This document shows positions 46,510-60,300 of a stretch of 64,000 nucleotides of DNA, piece by piece. A program made the translations under genes and the position numbers. Position 1 is the first letter of the stretch. The number at the start of each line of letters is the position of its first letter. The DNA is from Epiperipatus broadwayi (taxonomy: Eukaryota > Onychophora > Udeonychophora > Euonychophora > Peripatidae). The notes beneath the pieces were generated by a model that was not told the DNA's origin, made no database searches, and was given only the letters and a program-made list of their open reading frames with translations. The stretch covers positions 10,620,771 through 10,684,770 of the forward strand of contig JAQFVV010000018.1 in the NCBI GenBank assembly GCA_028023455.1, written 5' to 3'.

Positions 46510-49500
46510 AGAAGGAATTAAAATGTAGCCAAAACACTAACAACAGCGAACACAACCTAACAACAACACCGAAAATAGTCTTATTCTTTGGATGTTGAAA
46601 CTCCTAGCAATAAACCAATGACAATTAAAACTAAAAAATCCAAAAATAACCTAAATACTGGTCCAGTCCAAGATGTCAGTACAAAAGTTAAAAATACTGG
46701 AAAAGATTCAGTTACAGAGGCAGAGATCGGACACTCAACAGGAGTAGGCAAAAGAAGGAAACTGCAGATACTAATGAAACCAAAACATACAGAATTATCC
46801 AAATAGCAACAGTAAAAACTTTTCTCATAGAGAAACTAATCACAGTAAAACTTAAAACAACAATGAACAACTGCCTGAAATTAGTGTGAAAGCATCAAAA
46901 ACAAGGGACAGGCAAACACTCAGACGCTCGCAAGATCAAACTGCTATAGATAAGGCTGATACAGAATAAGTTAAGGAGTCAATACTTACTCACTCAAGCA
47001 TAAATATGAGTTCAAGACAATAATCAATAGCAATTAAATAATCTAACCAATACTATGAAATTAAAAGTTACAGGAGTGAACGTCAGAGGGATGAACTCCC
47101 TAAAAAGCGTCCAAGCAATAAGAAACTGGATCTCACAATTTTCACCTCATATAAATTGCTTTTTTGAAACCAAACTCCACACTAATATGGAAGTAGACAT
47201 AAACAAATTGTTGGAAAAATTTGGCTTTACACAATACTTCATCTCTAACACACTAACTGCATGGGTAGGCGCACTAATTAATAACAATTCCCCATTTGAA
47301 TCTTTCAAGATTAACCATCTTAACCAAAATATTATAATAGTAACTTTCCACCATCAAGCTGTCTCAGTAAATGTAATTTATATCTATATAAAAACACAAC
47401 ACTTATTTATTAGATTATTCATCAAATCAAGCTATTCTTATCAACTAACCCATTCCCAACTATAATGTTTGGGGATTTCAACATGCAATATAACGAATTT
47501 ATATCCAAGTACCTAAATTTACTAAATTGCAAACTATCTCATGAGTAAAGAGGGATTCTTACCTAATAATGCATTCTCATATTCTACACACCAATACAAA
47601 ACATTAATTGATTTAATATTTTATTCTGCAGATCACCACTTCATTATAAATCCCAAATTGGAACCAGTTGTTTTTTCTGACCACCTTGATTTATCATTTG
47701 ACCTAAACATTAATCTCAAAGCTCTACCAGTTCTTAACTACTATAACACATGAAGAATACTCCTTAAGTCCGCTGTGCCAGAGATCATCATCTCAGAGAC
47801 ATGTATATTTTGGAAAGATTGAAATATTATCATTGCCACCGATTAAGGTATGGTTTGCATTTATCAATATATTACAAGCAATAATGAAATATTACACATT
47901 GGGAAATAAAGTTCCAACTACAATATTAAAACACCTAGAAGCAATTAATAAAAATGTCAAACTTTTACCAGATAACTCTACTACAATAGTCACTATAATG
48001 GAGTTAAAAGCACAATACAAAACAATGCAGTCCATGCTGGCAGAATACCTGGCTACCAAAAAAGCTAGAATCTATCTACAACAACCTCATAACTGGTCTA
48101 GAGGCTGCATATGCTGGGAACTGGGATACAAAAAGAAAGAAAACTTCCCAACATTCATACTTGTCAATGGAACTTTTGTTGCAGGACATAATATGCTTCC
48201 AAAGATATACTACTATTTTAAATCAAGATTCCAATCAACCTTGGTATCCAGATCTGGATACTTATATGATATTGAAGATGAGTATTGTAGTAGAATCACA
48301 GAATCAGACATAATCAGGAAAATTGAGACCCTTCCTAACAATGTTTGCTCTCATGCTATTCCCAAGTTTCTTATCCAGCATTTAAGCAAATTCTCAATCC
48401 TGATCATTATGATTCTAATAAATATTCTATCCAAACAAAATTATAAAATACATGGTCTTTATCCAATATCCCTAGTCCCCTTTTTAAAAAAGAACATACT
48501 TCCATCCCCACTTGAAAATCTGAGGCTGATATCTATATGTCCCCTATTCTAATTAAAATCATCGAATCAAGAATAAGATTCAATCTAGAATTCTTGAAAA
48601 AATTTCGAACTACCAATTTTCCAAAAAAGGCACCTCTACAATAGATGCTATCACTCTTTTTAAGCTAACCCTAGAACACATAAGAACAACAAGAAAAGCC
48701 AGACCTATCATAGTTCAATTGGACATTTCAGCAGCCTTTGATTCAGTGCATACCGACCTGCTTATACAAATATTAGAGTCACATGGTGTACCTCAAAGTA
48801 TCAGTCAAATAATTGCAATTCTATTAAGCAACAGAGACATGTCAATTAATATGAATGGGAAACTACATCAGGGTTCAAGTCCTTCAATTCAATACCACAA
48901 GGATCTCCATCGAGTGCATTTTTTTATATCTTATATCAATTCACTCCTAATAGAAATGGAAAATAAAATGCATGGTCTTTTTATACCAGTAATCCAGAAA
49001 TCTATAACATGTTATCTACATGGATGACATTTCAATTTTCATGCCCTCCAAAAAACACATCCCGCTACTTATAACAATCTTACAAAACTATTCAAAAAAA
49101 TAAGGGCTTTATTTTAATCAAGAGAAATCATCATCATGGAGGATACTAACAGGCAAAAGTATTTCTTCCTAGTTCAATGTGAAACCACACAATTTCCTGG
49201 GTTTTCCAATTTATAATTCAATGATGGCTATGAGAAAGAATCCTTACTATCAACAACACAAAGTATCATGAAGTCTCTCTCTAAAGTTTATTTATCGATA
49301 CATGCCAAAATTTCATTAATATACTTATATACCCTAGACTTAACTATTATATGTTGATAATTAACTACACAAATGCTTTCAAAAAGAAAATTAACACCTT
49401 ATGCTCCATATTAATATGGAATGGAAAGGCAGTATTAATGAGCATTTGGTCATTGCAGAAGAACTCAAAAAACAATGGGCTATCTCTTTAAGCAATCAAC

Positions 49501-49910
49501 ATTTTCTACTTTCAGAGGGCCTATAACACCATTAGCAGAATTACTAAATCATATCCTAATATAATTAATTTTATTAATGTCATTCCAACAGACAAGTCAC
49601 CTCCCAATAATAAAGAATGGTTCCGCTCTATAGCATATATAATCAATGAATATACTAACATAAATAATCAAAGATTAAAAAAAAAAATTCAGTACTGAGA
49701 GGCTTACCAAATCATACATCAAACAGAACAACCAGGTCAAACATTACTAAATTGCTCTAATAGATGCATTATTCGAGGGTTTAAGTGTTAGTTCTTGGAA
49801 CCTTAATACCCTGGACTTGGATTAAAATTACTCTAGAAGCCTTGCCTACTAATTTTTTCCTATGCTTCAGGAGAGGAATAACTAAGATTGATCCAACATG
49901 TTCTCTATGT

Positions 49911-51482
49911 CAGTGGTCTTTAACCTTTTCACACCTGCAGACCGGCAAAAATAAGAATAAGATTTCGCAGTCTGGCAGGAGTTTACAGATAAATTTTCTT
50001 AAAAATGTAACCTGCTTAGCCTTAGATAAGCATAATTGTTATAACTGACCAAAACAGCATACTAGTTATTGTGTATTGTAATGGTGTTGCTTACCTTCAC
50101 ATGTTGAACACTCTTTCTCGAGTTGCGCAGTCATACTGCTACAGAAAACAGTACAATAACAATCATTCTCATTAATGTGCTTGCATTTTACATTTATTAT
50201 TTCATTGTTAAAACATGCAAGAATAAAATGTTATTCACCTGAATGTTGAAAAAATCAAAAGTTTTGATCTTTTTTTATTTATTTGGGGGGGAGAATGGGT
50301 TGAGAAATATTTTGTCATCACTGAGACAAAAGATAGACACCAAAGTTATTTTTTGGTTTGTTTTTATTTTTAAAAAAAGGTAACAGAAATTGGTTTTAAA
50401 AATAAAAGTTTTAGTATTTTAGCGTTATACAAATAAAGCCAAAAAAAATATCGCCTTATAGGCCAAAAAAAAGTGGGCGTATTTTTAAACAAAAAAAAAA
50501 AGAAAACGAAACTTGAAAAAGTCAAAAGTTTTGATCATACTTTATTTTGGGGTGGTGCGGATGTATTGAGAAATACGTTGTAAAAGTTAGAGACAGAACT
50601 TATTTTTTGGTTTTTATTTTTTAAAAAAGGTAATCCAAAAAAGATCTTATTTTAATTTTTTTGGGGGGAGTGGGTTGAAAAATACTTTGTCTTCACTGAG
50701 ACAACAGTTATTTTTGTTTTGTTTTTATTTTTAAAAAAGGTAATAAAAATTGGTTTTAAAAATAAAAGTTTTAGTATATCAGTGGTTGTATACAAATAAA
50801 GGCAAAAAAGATATCGCCTTATAGGCTAAAAAAAAAAGTGGCCGTATTTTTTTAAACAAACAAAAAAAAAAAAAACAACTGAAATTTGAAAAAGTCAAAA
50901 GTTTTGATCTTACTTTATTTTGGGGTGGTGGGGGTGTATTGAGAAATACTTTGTAAAAGTTAGAGACAGAACTTATTTTTTGGTTTTTATTTTTTAAAAA
51001 AGGTAATTAAAAATTGATTTCAAAAATAAAGTTAAATCCAAAAAAAAAATCGCCGTATAGCCAAAAAAAAACAACAATAAAAATGAAATATTAAAAGAAA
51101 AAATTTAAGAGATCAAAAAAAGTCACGTTACATTTTATTGTTTTAACAATGCTGACAAGCGGCTGTGATTGGCTATCAAAAGACAACTGGAGTTTGTATA
51201 ATAAAAAACTTTTTTCTACCCCCCCCCCCATAAACATCTGTGATAAATAGAAAAACAAATTAATTTATGTATGATTGATTAGATTTTGTTTTTGTTCTAT
51301 TTCTTTTTTTTTAATCGGGTAAAAATGCGATGAAAAAATAAATAAAAATTGTTTATATTAATTAAAAGTTTAAAATCTTATTATTTTGTTATTACAAGCT
51401 TTCTTCCCAGTCTAGTGCGTGGACCTGCAGAAAACTTCTGTGGCCTGGTGCCGGTCCGCGGCCCGGTGGTTGAAGACCACTG
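49911..51482. mobile_element. Non-autonomous hAT element inserted in LINE B
   Basis: Left end CAGTGGTCTTTAACC and right end GGTTGAAGACCACTG are terminal inverted repeats. Further in, the left gcagaccggca and right tgccggtccgc also pair. The element is flanked by the exact 8-bp direct repeat ctctatgt (49903-49910 and 51483-51490), the diagnostic target duplication of hAT transposons. Removing it restores the LINE B zinc motif reading. The interior has no transposase, only A/T tracts and degenerate internal repeats. Confidence 0.9.
50245..51090. repeat. Degenerate internal repeats of the hAT element
   Basis: A module with aaagtcaaaagttttgatc, a G-run, gagaaatactttgt, ttttttggtttttatttttt, aaaaaaggtaat, aaaataaaagttttagtat and atcgccttataggc recurs about four times with deletions (starting near 50255, 50517, 50655 and 50890). 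It seems to have grown by internal duplication. Confidence 0.75.
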
Positions 51483-52100
51483 CTCTATGTCACCTAACTG
51501 ATAAAACTACAAATCACCTCATCTTTCAATGTAAAGCTCTACAGCCCTGCAAGAACAAAATTCAAAAAATCACTATATCCAACAGAGCCACATTATTCGA
51601 TCTAATTCATAGCATCAATAAAGGCCTTTTTCCATCGATAAGAATTACTGTTTTACTCCTGTTTACTCTCTGGTCGACCAGATGCCACCTAGTGTTTAAC
51701 TGTGGCTCAAATAGAGGCCTGAAATATCTTAGCTATACTATCAACAAAATCAAAGACAGAGACCATGCAAGAGCACTTGCAGACATTTACTCAGCGACCT
51801 GGAGCCTACTGAAAATTTCAGATGTACGATAGAGTTTAATCATGATCAAACTATCACACTGGCAATGCATTATCTCACACACTAAAAAACTCTTAATTAG
51901 AGCAATTACTATGTAAGAATTCTGGGGCAAAAATAACAATCTGCAAAGTGTCTAAAGTTTGATATATGGCCGTACAAGTTAGCAGAATAATAGCATCATA
52001 GAATTGAGTCATGGACAAAGAATCAGTGACACCTTGTATTTCTCTTTTAAAACATGTAACATAATCTAAATAATAAAGTTTTGTAATAATAATAAAAAAA

Positions 52101-55100
52101 ATTCATTTTGTTTTAATTTTTTAATATTATTTTATAATCACATTTATCATAATGAATTTATATTTATTTAAATGACTCATAGTAAGAATATTGAAATTAA
52201 ACTTGTTCCTTTTATATATACATATATAAAAACAACAAACTAGCTTATTTGCTTCCATGCTTTTAACTGTATCCAAATTTGGATCAGGTGAAATTCTTTT
52301 CTAAAGGCTTACATTTTTTTAGGCATCTGGCTCATAGTCAACCAAGCTGACCTTGCAACATCAATCAATAAATAGGTATCTAGTTATTTTTAGTTAAAGG
52401 TTAAATTTGGGGTGAGAAACATCTTAAACTCTCATTTCTTACAAATAGCAAATCTAATATGAGTGGTTTCGCCTCTGTAGAGAGTTGTTATTAAGAAATA
52501 GCTGTTTTTCTTTTTATCTTATAATGATAAATTTCAAATGAAGTGATTCTACAGTCATCAGCAATTTGTATGTATAGAAAAGAACATTTTTATACTTTAT
52601 AATGCAAATATTTTTTATGCCTTAACTAATAACAAAAATAACATTCGATTCTAGATATTTTTTTATTAAAATAATCAATTGTGATTAATAAAATTCAATA
52701 TTACATACTTTAAAAAAAAAGGAAAAAAATATTAATAAATAAAAACATTTGCTCCTATTTTTAATTATAAAACCACCTTCAAAAGTAAACATTTAAAAAT
52801 ATATAACTATATTCTGATCTTCAAAAATTATTAAATTGTTAAAATTCACATAAAACAATAAATATTTTAAAACATAATATATATAAATATTTTTTATTTT
52901 ACATTAAAATGAATTGTTTGGGGTTTTTAAAAAATTACAGCTTTCCTTTATCAAACTTGTTTCAGAAAAATGATTGCTGAAACAAAAATGTACTGAATCT
53001 TATATAACTTAAACTGTGGTTGAGTCCAATTAACAAAGCATTGAATTAATCCAAAAATAGTAGATACCATTAAGAAGCTTCTAAATGGTCTTCATTCATA
53101 TGTTTCTTCATTTGCCATAAATGTGTGTTAAAAGACAAAGACCACCAGTTATATATTCAAAGAGTCACTATAGTATGCTAGGTAAGATATATCAAAACAA
53201 AGCATCACATAACTTCTCTAGTTCATGTGTAATCTGGGTCAGGATTTTCTTGCTATCTCTATCAAAACATTCATACTAGATGGCAGTACAAAAAGCCAAT
53301 AAAAATTCATTGGCTTTTTTCATATTACTACCACTAATGACATTGATTTTATTAATGGCTTGGTTTATGGTTTCTGGAGTTGAGAGATAACTTGCAGATT
53401 TTTATGACTAGTTTTAGCTGATTGGTATTTATTTTTCTAGTAATTGGAGGGGGGGGGCTCTTTATTTTATATATTTTTATTTAGTTTCCATCCTGCCATT
53501 TTGAGTCCATCTTAGCATTTTATATAGAAGAAAGGATGTGTGATGCTTATTAGCTTATACTAAGTATGTAAATAATTATCTATATACTGAATTTATAAAT
53601 GTCTATATACTGAATTTATTTCTCTCTTGTTTGGCTTGTTAAATTCATGTTCATAATAACTATTTTAAGTTGATCAAGAAATAATTTAATTAAGATGATC
53701 CTAATATGTTAGTTTCTTCTCTAACTGAATATAGGTGGAGCTACTATAACAAAGTCAGCACAAAAGAATAGGTAGAGTGAGTACTGTCTTTACACTAGAT
53801 AGTACACAAATAGTAACTTGTTAGGGCAGTGTTTAATCATTGCCTCTGATACTGATTCATCATTGATGCTGTGTCTCTAGATATATTATTACAATTATGA
53901 AGTGACACATAAGATATTTAAATTGTACAGCTTTAAAAAAATTCTTCAAGAATTATCTGACAATTTATTGCTATCCATACAAAATTGTGTAAAGCAAAAA
54001 ATTGATAAAATAGCTAAAAAAAAAAAAATGATAAAAATTTAAATGAAAGTACTGTAGTTAAATTTTTGAAAATTTTTCAAATAAATAATGAAAGTAATAA
54101 CTGGAAAGCATCTCCTTAAACACAATCTGCAGTTTCAATTACTCACAAATAAAAAAATATATAAAAAAGTAGAATTAATTAAATAAAATTTTTAATTTTT
54201 AGTTTAAGATGTATAAATATTTAATGTCTAAATGTTATACCCCTTTTCAAGATGCATATACAGAATGTACAACTAGATATATGTGTGTGTTAGAAACATG
54301 CATGACATTGTTAGCTGTGGATTTCAGTATCTACACCATTACTTGGAACCAAATATTAGGGATTCAGGGGACTACATTAAAAAAAACTATTAATAAAGAT
54401 TTAAGAATAGATTTCAGGTGAAAGCTGATGCAATGTGGGAATGAAATCTGAAACAACATGGAAAGAAATCATTTAAAAGACTTTTTTAAAAAAATAATGA
54501 ACTTTTTTTTAACACTACTTAACAAATGGGTTATATAAATTTCATTTTTTTTGTTATTTTTACATATAATATTAAGTATCTAGAATAATGGGCTCATATG
54601 TTTAAGTATAAAATTGATAAATAAAAATTCTTAAAAAGAATAATTTTTAAAGATAAATATAATATGTAATTTTCTTTTTGTTTATATAAGGATTATATTT
54701 TTTTTTAATTAATTTTTTTTTTCACATTGAATTAATATTGAATTTTTATATTTATTATGTTTATATTAGTTGATTCTTGATAAAAACTGTATGATATAGA
54801 TGAAATGTTGGATATTTAATGTATATATGTAGTTTGTTATAATAGTTCTTGTAATAAAAACAAATTTTTAAAAAAGTTGTTTTAATTTTTTTTTTATCAA
54901 TTTGGATTAAATGAACTATTTTTAAAAAGAAAAGAATATTTTTGTTTTTTAAACAAAACATGAGAATTATTTTAAAATATATATCTCTATTTCTTTATGT
55001 TGTGAAACTAATTGTTCTAAAAGTGAAGCAACATTCAATCACTCTGAGAGAATGAGCACACATTTTTGGTTCTTAAATTCATTCTTTTTATGATTGGGAA

Positions 55101-56089
55101 AAACTTCTCAGAGTGTAACATTATAATTTTATATATACATCTTACATCAATAAACAATTAAAGAACACAATTCCTATCTAATTAACAAGTAATTTGATGA
55201 TTTTCAATCATCAAATGATTAATATATCAGTTTTTAGCTTTCAAGATATTTCAAATGTATAATTCATATACATATCTTTAATTCATATTTACTTCTATCA
55301 ATTGATAAACAATTGTTAGAGTTTTAATGTATATAATTCACAGTTTAATGATCAGGTTAGTGAATATATTTTAACCCAATTAACAATGGATCTTTTTGCA
55401 AAGATTCACCATAGCAATCATCATCAATTTGTACACACTATTTTGATTTACGATTATTGCTATTACGATTTTAAATAAAATTTTGTAACTTTTTTAAAAA
55501 AAAAAACAAAGCTATTTTTTCAAGCAGGAGTCAAAAATGGTGAATATTTTGTAAGATTGATGATGTCATAGGATAAACTTCATAATATGTCGCCTGAAAA
55601 TGAAATAGCAATATTCACACTAAAAATGTATAATATAGTTTCTTCATTATACAGTATACGATATTGTTATTGATTATAGAATTAAAATATGATTAATGCA
55701 TTTCATTTAATTTTCATCCAGTGATTTTATAAAACATCAAATTCTTTCATTTATGACATATTCAAAATAAATTATATTTTTATCTTAAAAATTATAAAAT
55801 CAAAAAAAAATATGCCAGTTTCATTAAGCATAGTAAATAACATACTTTGAACATATACAACAACAAAGTTTTTTTACTATTTAATTGTAAAATGTGTATA
55901 TTAGCTAAACTACAAAAAAGTACCAAAAATAACCAGAATTCTTCAAGAAGTATAATAACTACTCTTTCTTATTGCATTGCCAAATGTATACCATATAATA
56001 CTAAATTGTCCATTCACTTTACTACTGTTACACAATGCTTTATTTACCACCATTTTTTTAGTATTATATGGTAATAATCAGAATCTTTT
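52101..56089. other. AT-rich, no gene seen
   Basis: Only small repeat edges (52362, 53275). The open stretch at 54209-54421 shows no family features and is probably chance. Confidence 0.45.
53275..53320. repeat. Short hairpin next to an ACTAGATGGCAGT motif
   Basis: actagatggcagtac is followed by aaaaagccaat, a loop of about 9 bases, and the exact complement attggcttttt. Together with acaaagcatcacat at about 53198, which resembles the ends of the 29.5-kb MITE, this looks like the edge of a decayed element. Confidence 0.45.
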
Positions 56090-56765
56090 AATAAAAAATT
56101 GTGTATTTATTTTTAGATATTACAAATTAAATCCCTTTCTAAGTATTGATCACTTAATGCAATACACCAGTCTAAATGAATTTTTCATTTTTCAAAATAG
56201 TCTGGAAATTCTTGCAAAGAGATGCCTTTTAATGCCTCTGTTGTTTTTTTCTTCACCACTTCTAAAGTTCGCAAAAGGAAAAAAAAAGAGGCATTTTTTT
56301 ATTTGAGAGAATAAAAAAAAGTTGCATTAAGTGAAATCAAGTAAATATGGCTGATGAATAAGTTGGACCATGCTGAATTTAATTAAAAATTATTTCACAC
56401 TCAAGGTTCATGTTGTTATGGTGAAGATTAGACTCCTCACTTTGCCATAAAATGGCACTTATGTTTTACCACATCATGCAAAAGTTTCAGAACTGGTAGG
56501 TTTTAAACACCTCATCATTTTAAATAAATTCTGAATGAACAATGCATACAAAAAAATCAACATTGTCTTGACATTGGACTTCATTCACTATGATTTTTTG
56601 GGATATGGTGAATTTGACATTTTCATTAAATCACTCATAAACTTGTTTTTCTCCGAGCAATTTTCTTGTAAGCTTCTCGAGCATTGCAACTGTTTTCCTG
56701 CCATTTTCGCTAAAAAAAAAAAAAAAAGACAGAAATTTCACATTGTTTTAACTTTTCAGTGATTC
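56090..56765 (-). pseudogene. Mariner-type transposase relic with internal deletion
   Basis: On the - strand, from 56765: EKLKQCEIS, ENGRKTVAMLEKLTRKLLGE, KQVYE-stop-FNENVKF (the first helix-turn-helix and the QVYEW motif). Then, past a missing middle, VHSEFI, a WQSEESNLHHNNMNLEC segment (the LHHDNAPxH region with a catalytic Asp position now Asn), and finally KKTTEALKGISLQEFPDYFE with KWKIHLDWCIAL, the normal C-terminus. Numerous stops. The order and the final motif match SETMAR/GVQW-type mariner transposases. Confidence 0.65.
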
Positions 56766-57378
56766 CAAGTCACAATCACATGACATGCACTTTACAAAAA
56801 GATGTGCTATTTGTGACCATGAATTCATATGATAGTGTCATTTGGTAGATTAATGTAGAAGAGTCCCCCAAGAGAACAATTTTTATTATTTTTGAGTACT
56901 ACCTTGCCATATTCATTCAATCAGTTTTATACATTAAAATTCTTAAAAATATTACTTTGCTGTTACAAAAATACTATGACAATCGAAATCATCATTTTAA
57001 TTGTAAAAAGTGATTTCATGATCAAAGGTTACTAAATGTAGGCTTAAAATAATTTATTTTTAAATTTTAAATCAATAATGTCATAATTTGGTCGTGACTT
57101 ATTCAAAATGTAGCTAGTTTTATTATAAACATTGACAAGCCAAAGGGAAGAAAGAATTTAATTATTTAAATACATCATTAAAATTACAGAAATCCAATTG
57201 TGTTATCTACATTCTATTTAATTTCACTGCATTTATGTAAAATAAAAAAATTTGCAATTTTAAAAAAATAATAACAGCACTGCAAAAAATTCAAAGTCTT
57301 ATTGGTTAGAAATTATAAAAATAAAATAAAAATAATAGTTGAACATATAATAACATAAAAAAATAAATTTTAAAGTGT

Positions 57379-60300
57379 CATCATCATCATTATCAACCAT
57401 TATCAATCCACTGCAGGATGAAGGTCTCTCCAAGTTTAATCCATCTTCTCCGATCTTTAGCTTCTCTTCTCCACATCACCCCTACACATTTTCTTATTTC
57501 ATCCATCCATCTTACATGTGGTTTCCTTCTGGGTCTTTTACAATCTCTTGGAATCCAGTTTAAAATTTCAATTGTCCATCTATTATCATCTCTTCTAGCA
57601 ATATGTCCAGCCCAACTCCACTTCAATCTTTTAATTTTTTCAATGAGGTCAGTAACACCTGTTTGTTCTCTTACCCATACATTGCGTTTTCGATCTCTTC
57701 TTGTTACTCCCAACATACATCTCTCCATACTTCTTTGAGTGGTCTGAAGTCTCTGTATTGATCTTCTATTAAGTGTCCAAGTCTCAGATCCATAAGTAAG
57801 AACTGGTAAAACACATTTGTTAAAAACATTTCTTTTCAAACACATAAGCATATTTCCTTTTAATATCAAGTTATTTCTACCAAAAGCACTCCAACCAAGT
57901 TTAATTCTATGATTAATTTCCTCTATTATGTTTCCATCTGTATTAATAATCTGACCAAGGTATTTGTAACTCTTAACTTCTTCTAATTCATCATAATCAA
58001 TCTTTATTTTCATATTTTGAGCAAATCGATTAAACATTACTTTAGTCTTTTTAACATTTATCTTTAGTCCTACTTTCCTATTTTCATCTGATAACTCCTG
58101 CAACATTTCCTGCAGCTCGGAAGCATTATTTGCAAAAACAACTACATCATCTGCGAAATCTAAATTACTTAAATAATCTCCATTTACTTTCACTCCTTTA
58201 GTTTCCCATTTTAATCCACAAAATACTTCTTGCAGCACTGCTGTAAAAAGTTTTGGAGATATGGAGTCACCTTGTCTTACACCTTTCTCAATGTTGACTT
58301 TCCCAGTATCATTATGTAATCTAATTGTTGCTGTTGCATTTTTATAAATATTCTTTAAAATATGACAATATCCTGGATCTATACCTTGATGATCCAATGC
58401 TTTAATCACTGAATAAATGTTTATAGAATCAAATGTCTTTTCATAATCTACAAATCCAAAACATAATGACAACTCATATTCATTTGTCCTTTCTATAACT
58501 TCTCTCAATACTTGAATATGATCTACTGTACTAAAACCACTTTTAAATCCAGCTTGTTCTCTTGGTTGGTGAAAATCCAAGGTTCTCTGTAGACGAGTTG
58601 TAATTATCTTGGTAAAATTTTTTATATAAAACTGATAAAAGGCTGATAGGTCTGTAATTTCTAATATCTTCTTTATCACCTTTTTAAATATTAATATTAT
58701 TACTGCATTCTTCCAATCATCTGGTACATTTTTATCATTTAGACATTTGGTATATAACTTTGCTAATATTTTTTCTGTTTCTTCACCTGCTTCTTTTAAT
58801 ATATCAATTATAATTCCATCATTACCTGGAGCCTTTCCTTTTTTCATACATTTAATTGCATTTCTCACTTCTTCATTTAAAATTCTGGGCAATTCGGAAG
58901 ATGTAATAGATATAGGAGGTACTTGTTCTTTATTACTATATAATTCTTGATAAAAATCTTCTACCAATTTCATAATGTCATCCCTCTTTTTAGTAATAAT
59001 TCCATCTTTTTTCCTTATTGCAGATATAAATTTCCTACCAATACCAAAATGTTGTTTTACATTCTTAAGACTTTTATTTTCTTCTACAGCTTTTCTTGCT
59101 AGTTCACAGTTATACTTTCTTATATCATTTTCAACTCTTTTCCACACCATTTTACAAAATTCGAGATATTCAATTCTTTTTAATGCATCATTCTTGCATA
59201 TCTTCATATTCCTTCTTTTCTTCATAAGTTCTCTAGTCTCAGTAGAAATTTTATTTGTCAATTGCTGCTTTTTTCTACCAGCTATCTTTGTTGCAGTTTT
59301 TAAAAGTGTATCAGTTATTTTCATATTAATTTCATTCAAATCTGAATCATGTTCAAAATCTACTAATACTTGAAACCGATTTGTAAGTTCTAATTTAAAT
59401 TCATTAGAATGTTTCTGAAGATTAGGAATATCAACTGTAAATATAGTTTTTCTTAATAATTCTTGTCTCTCTAGTTTTACATTAACATGTATCTTACCCC
59501 TTACTAATCGATGATCACTTCCTGTGTTAAATTTATTAAGAACATTACAATCTTGAAATATGTATTTCCTGTTAGTCAAAATATAATCCAATTCTGCTGT
59601 ACCTTCATTTGGATGCTTCCATGTCCATTTCCTTCTAACATTTTTCTCAAAAAAAGAATTCATAATATAAAGTTTTTCCTTCTCTGCAAACTCCACAAGT
59701 CTATGTCCTCTCTCATTTCTATTACCATAACCAAAATTACCTACAACACTTTCATCTTTCATTTGTTTACCAATTCTAGCATTAAAATCTCCCATAACAA
59801 TTTTAAAATGTTGTTTATTCTGATCAAAAGCCTTTTGTACATCCATATAAAAATCTTCTACTACTTCATCACTGTGAGAACTTGTTGGGGCATAAACCTG
59901 AATTATCTGCATTTGATATCTGCTATTAAGTTGTATAACTAATCTTGCCACTCTGTCTGATACACCATCAATCTCCACAATATTGTTCTTCCACTTTTTA
60001 TTTATAATGAATCCTACTCCACTTGTATTTTCAATATTTGTGCCTTTATAATAGAGCATATGTCCACTTTTTAAATCAATTGTCTCTTCACCTTTTCTTC
60101 TAACTTCACAAAGTCCAATAATATCCCATTTAATATAAGAGAGTTCTTCTTCTAATTCTTGCAATCTTCCTTCATTTGAAAGTGATCTGCAGTTGTAAGT
60201 ACCTAAATAAAAAGTCGTCATCAAATGGCAGCCTGGGTCCACCTCCAGGATATTCTTAGCACCCTCCGCCTTCGGCCACCAACCGTTGCCTTGGTTGGTG

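Larger units (their letters stand above)
46000..52100 (+). pseudogene. Decayed non-LTR retrotransposon, family B
   Basis: ORF1 remains at about 46030-46800 hold a zinc-knuckle-like PPQCFYCGADPT. ORF2 starts near 47055 with KVTGVNVRGMNSLKSVQAI and CFFETKLH (endonuclease) and closes the endonuclease with VVFSDHLDLSFDLN (about 47680). Reverse transcriptase: LRLISICPL (48520), LDISAAFDSVHTDLLIQILE (48720), IPQGSPS in a shifted frame (48893), and an intact catalytic IYMDDIS (49018, shifted frame). The C-terminal CSLC...HLIFQC zinc motif is split by a hAT element at 49911-51482 and resumes at 51483. It ends with AATAA-rich sequence and an A run near 52090. Frameshifts throughout; not functional. 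Confidence 0.75.

Noticed and set aside
54209-54421. 70-codon cysteine-containing ORF
   Set aside because: No domain pattern, no splice context and no neighbours; expected by chance in a window this size.
59511-59942. 143-codon ORF on the + strand, with others at 57418, 58747 and 58975
   Set aside because: Shadows of the RTE polyprotein on the opposite strand.
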